A stretch of DNA of 64,000 nucleotides from Candidatus Chlorobium masyuteum (GCF_011601315.1 NZ_JAAORA010000008.1:1-64000); one strand, 5' to 3'. Positions 50,836 through 61,430 are shown, counted from the first letter of the stretch. Program-made: numbers and translations. Notes: a model not told the origin generated them from the letters alone.

Positions 50836-52215
50836 TCAGCTTTTTGTAACCTGGGCTTTTGAGCGGCCGAGGGCTTTGTCGAGGCGGACGCTGGTAACGA
50901 GGTAGTCGTAGACTGCCTGCAGGTAGTTGGTTTTAGCCTTGTTGAGCTGCAATTCGGCGTCGGTCAGTTCGAGACGTGAGCCTATTCCCTCCCGGAACCG
51001 GAGCTGCGATATTCTGTAGCTGCGCTCGGCAACCGTGATGGTTTTTGACTGCACCTCGATTCTCTTCTGCGACTCGCGGAAACTGGAGAGCATGATCTCA
51101 ATCTCCGCGCGGATATTGGCCTTGAGATCCTCATAGCGTGTTCTGGACTGCAACTGCTCAATCTTTGCCTGCTCCACCTGGGAGCTTATCCTGAAACCGG
51201 TAAAAATCGGCATTGAGAGCTGAAGGCCTACCGCTGAAGAGACCGGCCAGCGTGACTGTGAAGTTTTTACTCCATCATTGAAGGCGGTCTGTGACTCAAG
51301 CTTTCCGAACGCCGAGAGCACGGGAAATCGTTCAGCACGGGCGGAGGAGAGTTTTTCCCCCTGGGCCTGCACCTGAAGCTCAAGCTGACGCAGATCCGGG
51401 CGCCCGAGAAGCGCTTCCTCATAAGCCGCAACAATTTCAGTTGGATAGGAGTCCGAAGAGAGTTCAAGCTTGCCTGCCAGCCTGAGTTCCGTATCGGGTG
51501 TAACACCCATCGCATTCTTGAGCTTTGTCATCGTAATACCGACACGGCTTTCAGCCTGAAGAAGCTCGGGGCGGAGGTTTTCAACCGAGAGAAATGCCTT
51601 GAGCGTATCGATATCGGCGGCAACACCCTGGCGGAACATCGCCCGGGTATCCCTGCGTGACTCCTCCCAGCGCGCAACACTCTGCTCAATCAGTTTTAAC
51701 TGGTCCCTTGAGATGAGCGCATCGAAATAGGCCATCTTGATGTCGGTGATAACAGCCGCTTCGGTATTCCGATAGGCCTCTTCACTCATTTTGCGCACCG
51801 TACCGGCGGCCCGTATACCGGCAAAAGCTGAACCGTTGAAGATCGGCTGTCGGAGATTGAGCGTTGCACTTGCCGAATTGTCGGCACTTATCTCGATCGC
51901 GGTAAAGGAGGAGCCGTTGCCGCCGTTAAAAATATTCGGAAAAAAAAGTATCGAGGGCTTCACCGACCGGGTATAGATGAAGTCCGTGGAGACCTGGGGC
52001 AGTACCCTTGACCATGTTTCGCGGATCTTCTGGTGCGCCATATCCCGGTCGAGGCGGGCCAGCTCAAGTGCACGGCTTTTTTCAAGGCCGATACGTACCG
52101 CATCATCAAGCGAGAGAGGGGCACTCTCCGGAGCCGGAGCGGCATAAAGAGCGGGCGATGCCGAGAGGACAAAAAGTGAAAAGAGAAAAAATATGGCCGG
52201 TCTCAACCTGTTCAT
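50836..52215 (-). CDS. TolC-family outer-membrane protein
   Basis: 459 residues with a cleavable signal (hydrophobic 8-22, cleavage likely after LYAA). Two OEP repeats are visible: the first begins LSLDDAVRIGLEKSRALELA, and the second follows near 240 (RPDLRQLELQVQAQGEKLSS). Long amphipathic helices are seen as in TolC. Unlike the protein at 1977 it has no lipobox and no adjacent pump, so it is likely a shared exit duct, for example for type I secretion or an efflux pump encoded elsewhere. Confidence 0.88.
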   Translation of the reverse strand: MNRLRPAIFFLFSLFVLSASPALYAAPAPESAPLSLDDAVRIGLEKSRALELARLDRDMAHQKIRETWSRVLPQVSTDFIYTRSVKPSILFFPNIFNGGNGSSFTAIEISADNSASATLNLRQPIFNGSAFAGIRAAGTVRKMSEEAYRNTEAAVITDIKMAYFDALISRDQLKLIEQSVARWEESRRDTRAMFRQGVAADIDTLKAFLSVENLRPELLQAESRVGITMTKLKNAMGVTPDTELRLAGKLELSSDSYPTEIVAAYEEALLGRPDLRQLELQVQAQGEKLSSARAERFPVLSAFGKLESQTAFNDGVKTSQSRWPVSSAVGLQLSMPIFTGFRISSQVEQAKIEQLQSRTRYEDLKANIRAEIEIMLSSFRESQKRIEVQSKTITVAERSYRISQLRFREGIGSRLELTDAELQLNKAKTNYLQAVYDYLVTSVRLDKALGRSKAQVTKS

Positions 52216-52305
52216 AAAAGGGTCTGTCTTGATGAAAGAAATCCTGGGGCTGCCATTCGGGCAGCACGTTATTCAATATACAAAGAGCCTGGTATTTCGT
52301 AAAAA

Positions 52306-53649
52306 TCATAACCGGTAGCGCTCGACCCAGAGTCCGGAGAGACGCTCCTTCAGATACTTCTCTCTCCCCTCATCTCCGGGCCGGTAGTAAGGCTTCGGAT
52401 CCATACCATCCGGAAAATAGTCCTGCCGGACAAAATGGCCCGGATAGCTGTGGGGATAGTTATAGCCCGCGCCATATCCCTCCTGTTTCATCAGTTTTGT
52501 CGGAGCATTGCGCAGGTGAAGCGGAACCGCCAAATCCTGCATCGAGCCCGACTCCCTGAGCGCCTCATTGATTGCCTGATAACTCGCGTTGGATTTTGCG
52601 GCCGAGGCCAGATAGGTAACCCCCTGCGCCAGATTGATGCGCGCTTCGGGCATACCGATAAGTTCAACGGCATGAAAGACCGAAATCGCAAGCGTAATGG
52701 CATAGGGATCGGCATTGCCGATATCTTCGCTGGCAAAAATCACCATCCTGCGGGCAATGAATTTGGGGTCTTCGCCCCCTTCGATCATCCTTGCCAGCCA
52801 GAAGAGCGCGGCATCGGGATCTGAACCGCGCATCGACTTTATAAAGGCGGAGATGACGTCATAATGGTTCTCGCCTCCCTTGTCATATACCGGTGCCCGG
52901 TGCTGCAGCGCCCGTTCGAGCAGCTCCCGGTCGAGCACAATCTCCGTTTGATCCTGCGGGAGCAGAGAGAGCGCCGTTTCAACGGCGTTCAACGCCTTGC
53001 GCGCATCACCTCCGGCAAACTGCAACAGAAAATCGGGATCGGCAATCTCAATCTGAAGCTCACCGAAAAGCCGGTCCTCTTTGAGCGCCCGCCGGATGAC
53101 CGCCAAAATCTCCTCACTCTGGAGGGGCTTGAGAATATAGACCTGCATCCTGCTCAGAAGGGCGGCATTGACTTCAAAAGAGGGGTTCTCGGTTGTAGCG
53201 CCGATAAGAACGATGAGTCCCTGCTCAATGGCGTGCAGCAGCGTATCCTGCTGCCCCTTGTTGAAGCGGTGAATTTCGTCGATAAAGAGGATGGTGCGCA
53301 GACCGGAAGCTCTTGACTTTTGTGCATTGTCAAGCGCCTTGCGCACATCCTTCACCCCCGAATCAATCGCTGAAAGCTGTTCAAAACGGTAGTTGAGTGA
53401 AGCTGCGCAGATTTCGGCAAGGGTGGTTTTACCCGATCCCGGCGGCCCCCAGAAGATCATTGAGGGAAGCTGACCGCTTGAAATAAAGCGGCGAAGCGGG
53501 CCAGACGGGCCGACAAGATGCTCCTGCCCTGCCATATCGTCAAGCGACCGGGGGCGAACCCGCTCGGCAAGGGGCTGAAAGTAGTTCCCGCTTTCGGGAG
53601 CCGGGGAAAAACCGAAGAGATCCGGCGGCATGTTGGGAGTGTCACTCAT
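52306..53649 (-). CDS. rarA: Replication-associated recombination protein A (AAA+ ATPase)
   Basis: 447 residues. Walker [11 protein letters not shown] (68-77) and Walker [16 protein letters not shown] are clear, followed by the sensor ATTENPSF and the MgsA C-terminal domain ([22 protein letters not shown]). RarA acts at stalled replication forks. The start ATG lies immediately next to the stop codon of ribE, so the two are coupled. Confidence 0.95.
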   Translation of the reverse strand: MSDTPNMPPDLFGFSPAPESGNYFQPLAERVRPRSLDDMAGQEHLVGPSGPLRRFISSGQLPSMIFWGPPGSGKTTLAEICAASLNYRFEQLSAIDSGVKDVRKALDNAQKSRASGLRTILFIDEIHRFNKGQQDTLLHAIEQGLIVLIGATTENPSFEVNAALLSRMQVYILKPLQSEEILAVIRRALKEDRLFGELQIEIADPDFLLQFAGGDARKALNAVETALSLLPQDQTEIVLDRELLERALQHRAPVYDKGGENHYDVISAFIKSMRGSDPDAALFWLARMIEGGEDPKFIARRMVIFASEDIGNADPYAITLAISVFHAVELIGMPEARINLAQGVTYLASAAKSNASYQAINEALRESGSMQDLAVPLHLRNAPTKLMKQEGYGAGYNYPHSYPGHFVRQDYFPDGMDPKPYYRPGDEGREKYLKERLSGLWVERYRL

Positions 53650-54306
53650 TCAGAATCCCTGATCAAGCAGCCATGCCTCATTGATCGTTGATGCCTCCGG
53701 GGCTGAAGATGAACGCATGCCAATCTGTCGGGCAACATATTTTCCGAGAATATCAAACTCAAGGTTAACCCTGCTTCCGGCTTTAAGATCATTGATAGTC
53801 GTATGGGCAAAGGTATAGGGAATGACAGCGGCGGCAAAGCGGAGCCGGTCAAGCTTGGCAACCGTCAGACTGATGCCGTCAATCGTGATCGAACCGGCAG
53901 AGACTATAAAGGGGGTAAAGGTTTCAGGAAAGCTGATCCAGAGCTCCCGGCTTGAGCCAAGCTCGCGTATCTCATGAACAGATGCCGCACAATCAACATG
54001 ACCGAGTACAAAATGGCCGCCCAGTCGATCCAGTGGACGAACCGCCCGCTCAAGATTGACCAGTGAACCGTTACCGAGCTCTCCGAGCGTCGTCTTGCTG
54101 AGGGTCTCTTCAACCGTATCGACCTCAAACCACCCCTCACCAAGAGCAACAACCGTCTGGCAGGCACCGTTTATGCTGACACTCTCGTCAATCGAAAGAT
54201 TGCTGAATTCGGCAGGATTCGTGTAGTGAACCCGGAGCCGCAGCCCCCCCTTTTGCCGTACCACTCCCCTCACCCGGCCGACATCCTTGATAATTCCGGT
54301 AAACAT
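53650..54306 (-). CDS. ribE: Riboflavin synthase, alpha chain
   Basis: 218 residues with the N-terminal MFTGII signature and two lumazine-binding repeats (about 1-95 and 97-190). Repeat features include [11 protein letters not shown] and [10 protein letters not shown]. The enzyme dismutates two 6,7-dimethyl-8-ribityllumazine molecules to riboflavin. The other rib gene of the window, ribD, is 3.4 kb away, so the pathway is dispersed. No FMN riboswitch was recognised upstream. Confidence 0.95.
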   Translation of the reverse strand: MFTGIIKDVGRVRGVVRQKGGLRLRVHYTNPAEFSNLSIDESVSINGACQTVVALGEGWFEVDTVEETLSKTTLGELGNGSLVNLERAVRPLDRLGGHFVLGHVDCAASVHEIRELGSSRELWISFPETFTPFIVSAGSITIDGISLTVAKLDRLRFAAAVIPYTFAHTTINDLKAGSRVNLEFDILGKYVARQIGMRSSSAPEASTINEAWLLDQGF

Positions 54307-54371
54307 GGCTAATACCTTTCCCTTTCAGTAGTGCAACAGAATCATAACCCTTTTTCTTTCAATATATCACC

Positions 54372-56345
54372 TTAGCGATAGACAACAAACCCTGCTGCCG
54401 GAACTCTGATCTGCAGAGCCGAACCATGAACAGCGATGAGCGGGGCCGATTCACCGCACTGCCTGGCATCGGTGGAGTAGAGGCAGCTCATCGTGCCCGG
54501 TGAGCTGTTTATGCGGTTGTCCACCACAACCCACAGCTGAATATCATGCTCGGTGTCGGTGTTAATCGCACAGAGAAATTCCGATCCCGCGTAAATCCTC
54601 GACCATGCAACCACCCAGTGCAACTCGCCATTTACCGGCTGGGGATAGTAAAAATCCCCTTCACGTCCGCTTTCCGATACCTGCCGCAGATACTGCCGGC
54701 CCCGGCGAAGGGCTATATGCTCACGGCGCAAACGGGTCACATCCTGCACAAAGCGGTATGCCTCATGCTGTTCATTGAAGAAGTGCTTTCCGCTGCTCTG
54801 AAAAGAGCCGAAACCGCCGCCGAACATACACTCCCGAAGGAATACATCACTGTAGGAATCATCACCGGTGCGGCGGTCTGCGCCGTTGAACGCCTGTTCT
54901 GTACCGTAATAGATACAGGGGATGCCTGCAGAGAGCAGGTTCAACCCGAGCGCAGCGGGAAGCAGCCGGGCACTCCGCACGGCATCACCGCAAAACCGGA
55001 ACTTGTGACGAACACCTACCTGGTCATGATCGTCGAGCATGGTAACAATATGCTTGGCATACCATTGATGACTTCGCCTGTTATCAAGAATACTGTTGCG
55101 GAAAAGATCGAAATAACCCTCCTGGGCTTCCGTATCGGGGTTTCCGGGGCTTCGCCACCCTTTGACAAGAAATTCGAGTTTGTCGGGTATATCATCGATA
55201 CCGAGCGCGGCATCGAGGCCGGTCGTATCAAGAATTGTGGCAGCGTATGCACGCCCTCCGGTTATTTCGCCGATAATCGTAAAGTTCTCCTTCCCTATCG
55301 ACTCGGCAAATTCATGGATGGCTGTCGCAAAAAAGCGCACGGCTCCCGGCTCCATATGTTTGACGGTATCAAGACGGTAGCCGTCTATATCGGCAAAGGC
55401 AATCCAGAAGCGGTAGACGTCAGTCAGATGACGAAGCGCCTCTGACACCCTGAACGCTCTGATACGCCTTTCAATATCCTGAACGGAATCCGGATCCCTG
55501 AGCGCCTCACCGAGACAGATATCCTTGAGCGTACAGAAGTCACCATCAAGAAACTCCGGAAACGAATCCCACTCCTGTATCTCTCCCCGGCAGGTCCAGG
55601 TATCAGGTGACTGGAGCTCTTCAGGCCAGACCGCCCCATCCGGCCATGCGCCGCTCTGAAACGGCAGAGGAGCCGCATCAAAGGGGATGCCTCCCTCTTC
55701 ACCGCTCGACAACCGGTATCCGCTCACCGGCCAGGACGTACCTCCGTGATAGAAATAGCGCTGATTACCTTCGTAGGCAAACACATCTCCGGCATGGTTG
55801 ATGATGATATCAAGGATCACCCTGATACCGAGATCGTGCGCAGCCCTGACAAACTCCCGCAACTCCTCTCTCGTTCCGAAGTGAGGATCGACATCAAGAA
55901 AATTCTGGATACCGTAACCATGATAATCGTTGCTCCCGGTGACCTGCCTGAAAACAGGACTGACCCATATAGCGCTTATTCCGAGCCTTTGGAGATAACC
56001 AAGCTTCGCTTTCATGCCGGCAAGAGTACCTCCGCACCACCGTTTTCCGGCCTCAAACCAGCTCTCGGGGGAGGCAGTCGCTTCATCAGTCAGAGTATTG
56101 AAAAGCGGTGTCGTACGCTCTCCCGGGAGGGCAGTAACCGGAACCCCCTCACTGTTGCAAAAGCCGTCATACTCTTTTCCGTCCGAAAACCGGTCAAGAA
56201 AAAGAAAATAGAGCACTTCATCCTCCCACGAAGCCGGTGAAGGATAAAAGTGCCGGTTTTCGACCAGTGCCTGAAAATCAATATCAGCAAGCCGGCGTTC
56301 AACGGCTGAATACGCAGGATCCTTTCTCTTCGAAACCATGAGCAT
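54372..56345 (-). CDS. Alpha-amylase family glycoside hydrolase (GH13)
   Basis: 657 residues. The four GH13 regions are present: DIIINH (179-184), GYRLDTVKH with nucleophile Asp325 (322-330), IIGEITGG with acid/base Glu360 (358-364), and LDDHDQVG (438-444, His-Asp pair). The N-terminal 100 residues hold an extra part before the barrel. A C-terminal beta domain ends in GFVVYR. No signal peptide is seen, so it should act on cytoplasmic glycogen or maltodextrins. The gap to the tpx terminator upstream is about 85 bases. Confidence 0.9.
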   Translation of the reverse strand: MLMVSKRKDPAYSAVERRLADIDFQALVENRHFYPSPASWEDEVLYFLFLDRFSDGKEYDGFCNSEGVPVTALPGERTTPLFNTLTDEATASPESWFEAGKRWCGGTLAGMKAKLGYLQRLGISAIWVSPVFRQVTGSNDYHGYGIQNFLDVDPHFGTREELREFVRAAHDLGIRVILDIIINHAGDVFAYEGNQRYFYHGGTSWPVSGYRLSSGEEGGIPFDAAPLPFQSGAWPDGAVWPEELQSPDTWTCRGEIQEWDSFPEFLDGDFCTLKDICLGEALRDPDSVQDIERRIRAFRVSEALRHLTDVYRFWIAFADIDGYRLDTVKHMEPGAVRFFATAIHEFAESIGKENFTIIGEITGGRAYAATILDTTGLDAALGIDDIPDKLEFLVKGWRSPGNPDTEAQEGYFDLFRNSILDNRRSHQWYAKHIVTMLDDHDQVGVRHKFRFCGDAVRSARLLPAALGLNLLSAGIPCIYYGTEQAFNGADRRTGDDSYSDVFLRECMFGGGFGSFQSSGKHFFNEQHEAYRFVQDVTRLRREHIALRRGRQYLRQVSESGREGDFYYPQPVNGELHWVVAWSRIYAGSEFLCAINTDTEHDIQLWVVVDNRINSSPGTMSCLYSTDARQCGESAPLIAVHGSALQIRVPAAGFVVYR

Positions 56346-56430
56346 AATGGTTTATATGAGTGAATCAAGATAACGTTCGATAGCGCACAACTGAAATCCT
56401 CAAGGGCAATTGCCTCTCCGGACAACAAAA

Positions 56431-56452
56431 AAGCCGGCATCACTGCCGGCTT
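56431..56452 (-). terminator. Rho-independent terminator of tpx
   Basis: A perfect 9-bp stem AAGCCGGCA/TGCCGGCTT with a TCAC loop. On the minus strand it is followed by TTTTT. It lies 69 bases beyond the tpx stop. Confidence 0.9.
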
Positions 56453-56520
56453 GAAGATTTCGATTCCGACTGGTCGGGAGCGGCACTGTCATCAAAACAC
56501 ACAGCAGATTATTTGCATAA

Positions 56521-57021
56521 TCAGGCAAGCGCCTTGAGCGCTGCACTGTAATCCGGCTCCTGTGTAATTTCAGGCACCTGTTCGGTATAGACAACCCTGC
56601 CGTCAGCATCAACAATCACAATAGCTCGTGAAAGAAGCCCCTTGAGCGGACCGGACGTAATGGTGACGCCATAATCACGACCGAATTCGGGAGAACGGAA
56701 TACCGAAAGCGAAACAACATCTTTCAGCCCTTCAACTTCACAGAACCGCTTGTGCGCAAAGGGCAGATCGGCAGAGATACAGAGCACGACGGTGTTGTCA
56801 AATTGCGCGGCCTCCTGGTTAAAGCGCCTTACCGAAGAGGCACAGACCGGGGTATCAAGGCTTGGAAAGATATTGAGAACCAGTCTCTGGCTTGCAAAAT
56901 CAGCAGGTCCGGCCTCTGAAAGATCGGTTTTCACCAGACAGAAAAAGGGGGCGTCAGACCCGATTACGGGAAGTGTACCGATTGTCTCGGCAGCGTTGCC
57001 CTTCAAGGTAATGTGTGCCAT
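56521..57021 (-). CDS. tpx: Thiol peroxidase (atypical 2-Cys peroxiredoxin)
   Basis: 166 residues from MAHITLKGN at 57021 (an upstream extension is not family-like). The peroxidatic Cys60 is in SLDTPVCASSVRRFN and the resolving Cys94 in FAHKRFCEVEG, with the Tpx spacing of 34 residues. It reduces alkyl hydroperoxides and H2O2 with thioredoxin. Single gene with its own terminator. Confidence 0.95.
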   Translation of the reverse strand: MAHITLKGNAAETIGTLPVIGSDAPFFCLVKTDLSEAGPADFASQRLVLNIFPSLDTPVCASSVRRFNQEAAQFDNTVVLCISADLPFAHKRFCEVEGLKDVVSLSVFRSPEFGRDYGVTITSGPLKGLLSRAIVIVDADGRVVYTEQVPEITQEPDYSAALKALA

Positions 57022-57157
57022 AAAACAGCGTTTAAAAATTAAAAAAAGTATCCGGCAAAAAACGGTGTCATCGGCGCTAAAGCCTGGACGACAGCTATAC
57101 AACCACAAAGAAGATGAATGCGTTCAAAAAAATTTCACCAAAAATCTTCTCTTTCAC

Positions 57158-57574
57158 TTAATTCCAGAAGCCTCCACCCCGTGAAAAGCTGTATCGCCCG
57201 GCACCGAAAAAGAAGATCGCAAGAGAGCCGAAAAGATAGAATGCCTGCACTTCAAGGGCGTATGCACCATGATCGCCAAGAGAATAAAGCTGGCCGGTAT
57301 GAACCAGATAGACTGCCATCACCATAACAAATGCCTCAATAAGAGCCGCCGGACGGGTAAAGATTCCAAGTACGATAAAGAGCGGCGCAAGAAGCTCTCC
57401 GAGCAGAATACCGTGTGAAAGATAGCCCGGCAAATGAGCCTTGAGCAGCATCTGCTCTACAAAGCCGTAGCCATGCTGAAGCTTGTTAACCCCGTGAAAG
57501 AGCATCAGCCCTCCTACCGAAAGCCGAATCAACAGCTTTCCCAGGTCATTGTTACTGACAAGACGGTCCATCAT
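57158..57574 (-). CDS. DoxX-family membrane protein
   Basis: 138 residues from the ATG at 57574, chosen because AGGAGGG lies 5-6 bases before it. Four membrane helices are visible. The family segment [20 protein letters not shown] lies near the N-terminus and [20 protein letters not shown] lies in helix 2. DoxX proteins are small quinone- or redox-associated membrane proteins of uncertain role. It is downstream of ribD in the same direction. Confidence 0.88.
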   Translation of the reverse strand: MMDRLVSNNDLGKLLIRLSVGGLMLFHGVNKLQHGYGFVEQMLLKAHLPGYLSHGILLGELLAPLFIVLGIFTRPAALIEAFVMVMAVYLVHTGQLYSLGDHGAYALEVQAFYLFGSLAIFFFGAGRYSFSRGGGFWN

Positions 57575-57657
57575 AGGCGCCCTCCTATTGGTATATTTTT
57601 TAGCCATTAACTCTATCATGTTTTAAAAACCACAAAAAAACAAACATCCCGGCACCG

Positions 57658-58767
57658 CTACAGGCTTTGAACATAGGCTTCCAACAGCAAATCACTGCCG
57701 AAAAAGCGCGGCGTTTCAAACTTCAGGGCTACAGCTTCATTTGGCATGCTGATATTGAGCGGGGCAAACGAGCTCAATGCGTCTCCGCCAAAGAGCTTGG
57801 GCGCAATGAACATATAGATTTTGTCAACCAGCCGATCCCGTATGAACGAAGCCGAAAGCCGGCTCCCTCCCTCAACGAGTATAGAGAGAATCCTGCGTGT
57901 GTGCAGCTCTGCAAGCACCTGGCGCAGATCAAGTTCACCTGCATGCTCACGAACAAAGAGCACCGTCACTCCCCGCTCTCTGAGGAGCCCTGCTTTTTCA
58001 AGACCTTCCCAGGCTGATGAGGCAAAAAGAATGGTCGGGGCTTCAGTATTGAATATTTTCGATTCTACAGGAAGACTCAGCCGCCGGTCAAGCACAACAC
58101 GGAGAGGATTGCGACCGCTGCAGTGCCTGACGGTAAGCTCTGCATCATCACAGCGAACGGTAGCTTCACCCACCACAACGGCATCATAGAGCGCGCGGAG
58201 CCGGTGTACCTCCATTCTTGCCGCTTCCCCGGTAACCCATTTGGAGGCGCCGAGCGATGTTGCAATTTTACCATCCAGCGTCTCGGCCAGTTTCAGAGAA
58301 ACAAAAGGCAAGCCTGAGGTATGACTTTTGATAAACGCCTCGTTGAGCTTCATGCATTCAGCTTCAAGCACCCCTTCGGTAACTGCAATACCTGCCGCAA
58401 GCAGCTTTGCAATCCCCTTGCCCGCAACAGATACAAAGGGATCACGGCAACCGACCACCACCCTCGGAACTCCCTTTTCAATAATCAGATCACTGCATGG
58501 AGGGGTTTTGCCGAAATGGGAGCAGGGCTCAAGGTTAACATAGAGAGTGGAACGCCGGAGCAGCTCCTGGTCGGCCACTGAAGCAATGGCATTGACCTCG
58601 GCATGAGGAGCCCCATAGCGCTCATGAAAGCCCTCCCCTATGACCACGCCGTCACAGACAATCACCGACCCGACCATCGGGTTCGGACTGACCGTGCCGC
58701 CACCCTTCAGGGCGAGCTCAATGCAGCGGCTCATGTATACCGTATCATCACAGAGTAGACTCATCAT
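57658..58767 (-). CDS. ribD: Bifunctional riboflavin biosynthesis deaminase/reductase RibD
   Basis: 369 residues. The N-terminal deaminase has zinc motifs HAE (55-57) and [11 protein letters not shown] (81-91). The C-terminal half (from about 145, [20 protein letters not shown]) is the NADPH-dependent reductase, with the glycine-rich [13 protein letters not shown] near 310. The two steps convert the pyrimidine from GTP cyclohydrolase II. The start overlaps the dCMP deaminase stop by 4 bases, so two related zinc deaminases are translated in tandem. Confidence 0.95.
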   Translation of the reverse strand: MMSLLCDDTVYMSRCIELALKGGGTVSPNPMVGSVIVCDGVVIGEGFHERYGAPHAEVNAIASVADQELLRRSTLYVNLEPCSHFGKTPPCSDLIIEKGVPRVVVGCRDPFVSVAGKGIAKLLAAGIAVTEGVLEAECMKLNEAFIKSHTSGLPFVSLKLAETLDGKIATSLGASKWVTGEAARMEVHRLRALYDAVVVGEATVRCDDAELTVRHCSGRNPLRVVLDRRLSLPVESKIFNTEAPTILFASSAWEGLEKAGLLRERGVTVLFVREHAGELDLRQVLAELHTRRILSILVEGGSRLSASFIRDRLVDKIYMFIAPKLFGGDALSSFAPLNISMPNEAVALKFETPRFFGSDLLLEAYVQSL

Positions 58768-59297
58768 GCCGCCGGATTCGCTCCCGCAGAGACCTGGACC
58801 AGCCGGATACCAGAGAGCCTGAGCAGTTCGTCTATATGCTCGATCTTGTAGGGCTTGTCGTAATAAATTGTTTTTATGCCTACGTTTATCAGCACTTTAA
58901 GGCAGTGAATACAGGGGCTTGAGGTAATGTAGATATCAGCTTCACCGATGGAGACTCCATGTTTTGCGGCCATAGCTATGGCATTGATCTCCGCATGGAT
59001 GGTATTGACACAGTTCTCCTCGACCGTTCCGTCAGGATGGGTACTTCGGTAAATCCGGCAGGTAGTTTCATTGCAGTGAGGCAGGCCGGAAGGCGCTCCG
59101 TTATAGCCGGTCGAAAGAATATTGTGATCACGGACAATAACCGCCCCGATATGGCCTCTCGTACAGGTTGCCCGTCGGGAGATAAGATGCGCGACGCTCA
59201 TGAAATATTCATGCCAGCCAAGCCTCTTTTCAGCCCCGGCCTCGCCGCCCTCTCCACCGCATGAGCAACCGCAATCCGACCTTGATTCTTCCTGCAT
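58764..59297 (-). CDS. dCMP deaminase (ComEB-like)
   Basis: 177 residues from the ATG at 59297. Zinc-binding HAEINA (101-106) and PCIHC (128-132) form the cytidine/deoxycytidylate deaminase site. [22 protein letters not shown] is typical of dCMP deaminases, which feed dUMP to thymidylate synthesis. An unusual Cys/Gly-rich start (CGCSCGG, 9-15) precedes the domain. It is coupled to ribD by a 4-base overlap. Confidence 0.9.
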   Translation of the reverse strand: MQEESRSDCGCSCGGEGGEAGAEKRLGWHEYFMSVAHLISRRATCTRGHIGAVIVRDHNILSTGYNGAPSGLPHCNETTCRIYRSTHPDGTVEENCVNTIHAEINAIAMAAKHGVSIGEADIYITSSPCIHCLKVLINVGIKTIYYDKPYKIEHIDELLRLSGIRLVQVSAGANPAA

Positions 59298-59357
59298 AGT
59301 CCTCTTTTTTGATAAATTGAAACAATATGTGACCCTATAGACCATTCAGTCCTTTAG

Positions 59358-59498
59358 TGTGCCGCTCTTGCTTGTCGTGAGCGATTTGCGTGCTAAGCGA
59401 ACGGAGCGCAGAAACCGGAGTGTACACGAGAGTACATGAGGATTTCGAGCACCGCTCAACAAGGCAATCGGATCGCGGAACAAAGAAATAGAGGCACA
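59358..59498 (+). repeat. 140-bp dispersed repeat, copy D (complete)
   Basis: 141 bp from TGTGCCGCTCTT to AAATAGAGGCACA. Internal blocks ACGGAGCGCAGAAACCGGAG, TGTACACGAGAGTACATGAG and GATTTCGAGCACCGCTCAAC match copy E closely. It lies between the divergent dCMP deaminase and NFACT genes, so it may sit in or near both promoters. Confidence 0.9.
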
Positions 59499-59548
59499 CG
59501 ATAAAATAGGGAAAAAGATCGCGCTCCCGCAACCCTGATTCGGATCTT

Positions 59549-61192
59549 ATGCATCGTAATTACTTTACACTCTACCATGCGGCAATGGAACTGCATGAAA
59601 AGCTTGCAGGCGGGAGAGTCACCGAAATCTGTTCAGAGCATAAAAACGAGCTTCGAATCGGCTTCAAAACCATTCATGACCACCACATGCAGCTTGTCGT
59701 GGTCACACACTCACCGCAACTCTCTATCTACACAAAAGAGGGTTTTCAGCACAAAGGGAAAAATGCAGCAACCCTCATGAGCGAACTTTACGGAGTGAGG
59801 GTCACTTCTGTTGAAATCGCATCTTCCGATAGAGTCATCCGAATCCGTCTTGAGGATCACTCCGTTCTTGTGCTGCAGCTCTTTCACCCGAAGAGCAACG
59901 TTTTTCTGGTTCGTGAGAACCTGGTTACCGATGCCTTCAAACATAAAACCGACCATCTCGGCAAACCATATCCGACAGAAGATGAGAGTCCGGGATATTT
60001 ACGAACACTCGAAACACTCGCCCTCGACAAAGTCCGGTTTATCAGCCTCTTCAACCATGAGAGTGGCAGCACGCCGCAAAGACTCTCGGTGATCCTCCCT
60101 GGATTCGACCGCACGCTTGCCGTGGAAGTGATGAAACGGGCCGATGAGAGCGAGAACCCGGAGGCACTCTTCGGGGCATTCCGGTCACTCTTTTACGAGC
60201 TGCTGGACCCGGTGGTTCAGGTGACGGAAAAGGGGAACGGCGAACCGGGATTCACCCTGCTGCACAACGCTCCGGCCGATACCGGTCGATATGATTCAGT
60301 ACTCGAAGGGCTCTCGGTATACAGCACAAGAATCTGCCGCTATCTTGACACGGCGGATGAGCTGAAGGCCTATCGGGCAAAACTGGTGCAGCAGCTCACC
60401 AAAACCGGAAAGGAGCTTGAACAGTACAACCCCGGGCTGCTTGAAAAAATTGCTGCAAGTTATGACCTCTCCGGCCATCTCCTCATCGCCTCGCTCTATC
60501 AGGAGAGAGCGGATCCGCTCACGATAAGCGTAAAAAACATATTTGATACGGATAATCCGGAGAGCGAAGTGACCATTACCCTCAAAGCGGCGCTTTCTCT
60601 GCGCGAAAATGCCGAAGAGTATTTTGCCAAGGCATCAAAAACGAGAGGGAAACTCAACACATTGCAGGCCCGGCATGCCACTACTCTGCTGAAAAAAAGA
60701 GAGCTGGAAGCACTGCTTGCCGAAACCGAAGCGGTCACGACACCCAAAGAGGCCCGCAGGTTTATTGAGAATCATGGCGGAAGCGGGAAAAAAGCCGGCG
60801 GTCGCCAGGTAAAAGGGGGCGAAAGCCATCTGCCGTTCAGAAGTGTTCAGATCTCCCCCTCCATAACGCTCCTGATCGGCAAAAATGCCCTGAACAATGA
60901 GCTGCTGACCTTCAGCCACAGCAGACCGGACGACATCTGGCTCCATGCCCGGGGGGCTGCCGGATCTCACTGTCTGTTGAAAGGGGCATCGCTTCACCAC
61001 AAGGCTGAAATCAGAAAAGCCGCCGGGATAGCCGCATGGTACTCCGCAGCCAAACACTCAAAACTTGTTCCGGTGATCTACACCCTGAAAAAATATGTCC
61101 GTCGGGGAAAGAGACTTGCACCCGGACAGGTGATCGTTGAACGCGAAGATGTGGTGATGGTTCGTCCGGAAAAGGATGAACAGACAAATTAA
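59549..61192 (+). CDS. NFACT family ribosome-quality-control protein (RqcH-like)
   Basis: 547 residues. The N-terminal NFACT-N domain contains the Asp94-Arg95 pair (SSDRVIRIRLE) needed for alanine tailing in the Bacillus RqcH. A coiled-coil middle lies at about 270-420. The C-terminal NFACT-R (DUF814) domain shows GKNALNNELLTFSHSRPDDI, then WLHARGAAGSHCLLKG and VRRGKRLAPGQVIVERE. RqcH binds stalled 50S-peptidyl-tRNA complexes and adds Ala tails that mark the peptide for degradation. The older name fibronectin-binding protein is misleading here. Confidence 0.88.
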   Translation: MHRNYFTLYHAAMELHEKLAGGRVTEICSEHKNELRIGFKTIHDHHMQLVVVTHSPQLSIYTKEGFQHKGKNAATLMSELYGVRVTSVEIASSDRVIRIRLEDHSVLVLQLFHPKSNVFLVRENLVTDAFKHKTDHLGKPYPTEDESPGYLRTLETLALDKVRFISLFNHESGSTPQRLSVILPGFDRTLAVEVMKRADESENPEALFGAFRSLFYELLDPVVQVTEKGNGEPGFTLLHNAPADTGRYDSVLEGLSVYSTRICRYLDTADELKAYRAKLVQQLTKTGKELEQYNPGLLEKIAASYDLSGHLLIASLYQERADPLTISVKNIFDTDNPESEVTITLKAALSLRENAEEYFAKASKTRGKLNTLQARHATTLLKKRELEALLAETEAVTTPKEARRFIENHGGSGKKAGGRQVKGGESHLPFRSVQISPSITLLIGKNALNNELLTFSHSRPDDIWLHARGAAGSHCLLKGASLHHKAEIRKAAGIAAWYSAAKHSKLVPVIYTLKKYVRRGKRLAPGQVIVEREDVVMVRPEKDEQTN

Positions 61193-61207
61193 GAGCGACG
61201 CAATTAT

Positions 61208-61349
61208 GGGCGCCTCTATTTATTGTCGTGAGAAGCCCGAGGACAAGGCGGATGGAGCACAGAAACCGGAGTGTACACGTAGTACATAAGGATTTCGAGC
61301 ACCACCCAACGCAGTAATCGGGTTTCGGAATAAATAAATAGAGGTGCCC
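61208..61349 (+). repeat. 140-bp dispersed repeat, copy E (complete)
   Basis: 142 bp. The ends GGGCGCCTCTATTTATT and AATAAATAGAGGTGCCC are inverted repeats with one mismatch over 17 bases, the best preserved termini in the window. It is flanked by TTAT and TTGT (3 of 4 equal), a possible degraded target duplication. It lies 16 bases after the NFACT stop. Confidence 0.92.
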
Positions 61350-61430
61350 TTGTGATTATCCATTTCTGAAAGGCGATGTATCGGGCTATCTTGATGAAAA
61401 AGCGTGCATCTCAACTCAAGCAATGATATA

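Noticed and set aside
53650-54372. FMN riboswitch upstream of ribE or ribD
   Set aside because: Neither the conserved RFN boxes nor a suitable leader length was found before either gene.
61208-61349. Dispersed repeat copies considered as small structured RNA genes
   Set aside because: Terminal inverted repeats and the target duplication at copy C point to a mobile element. No promoter or terminator is evident, although transcription cannot be excluded.
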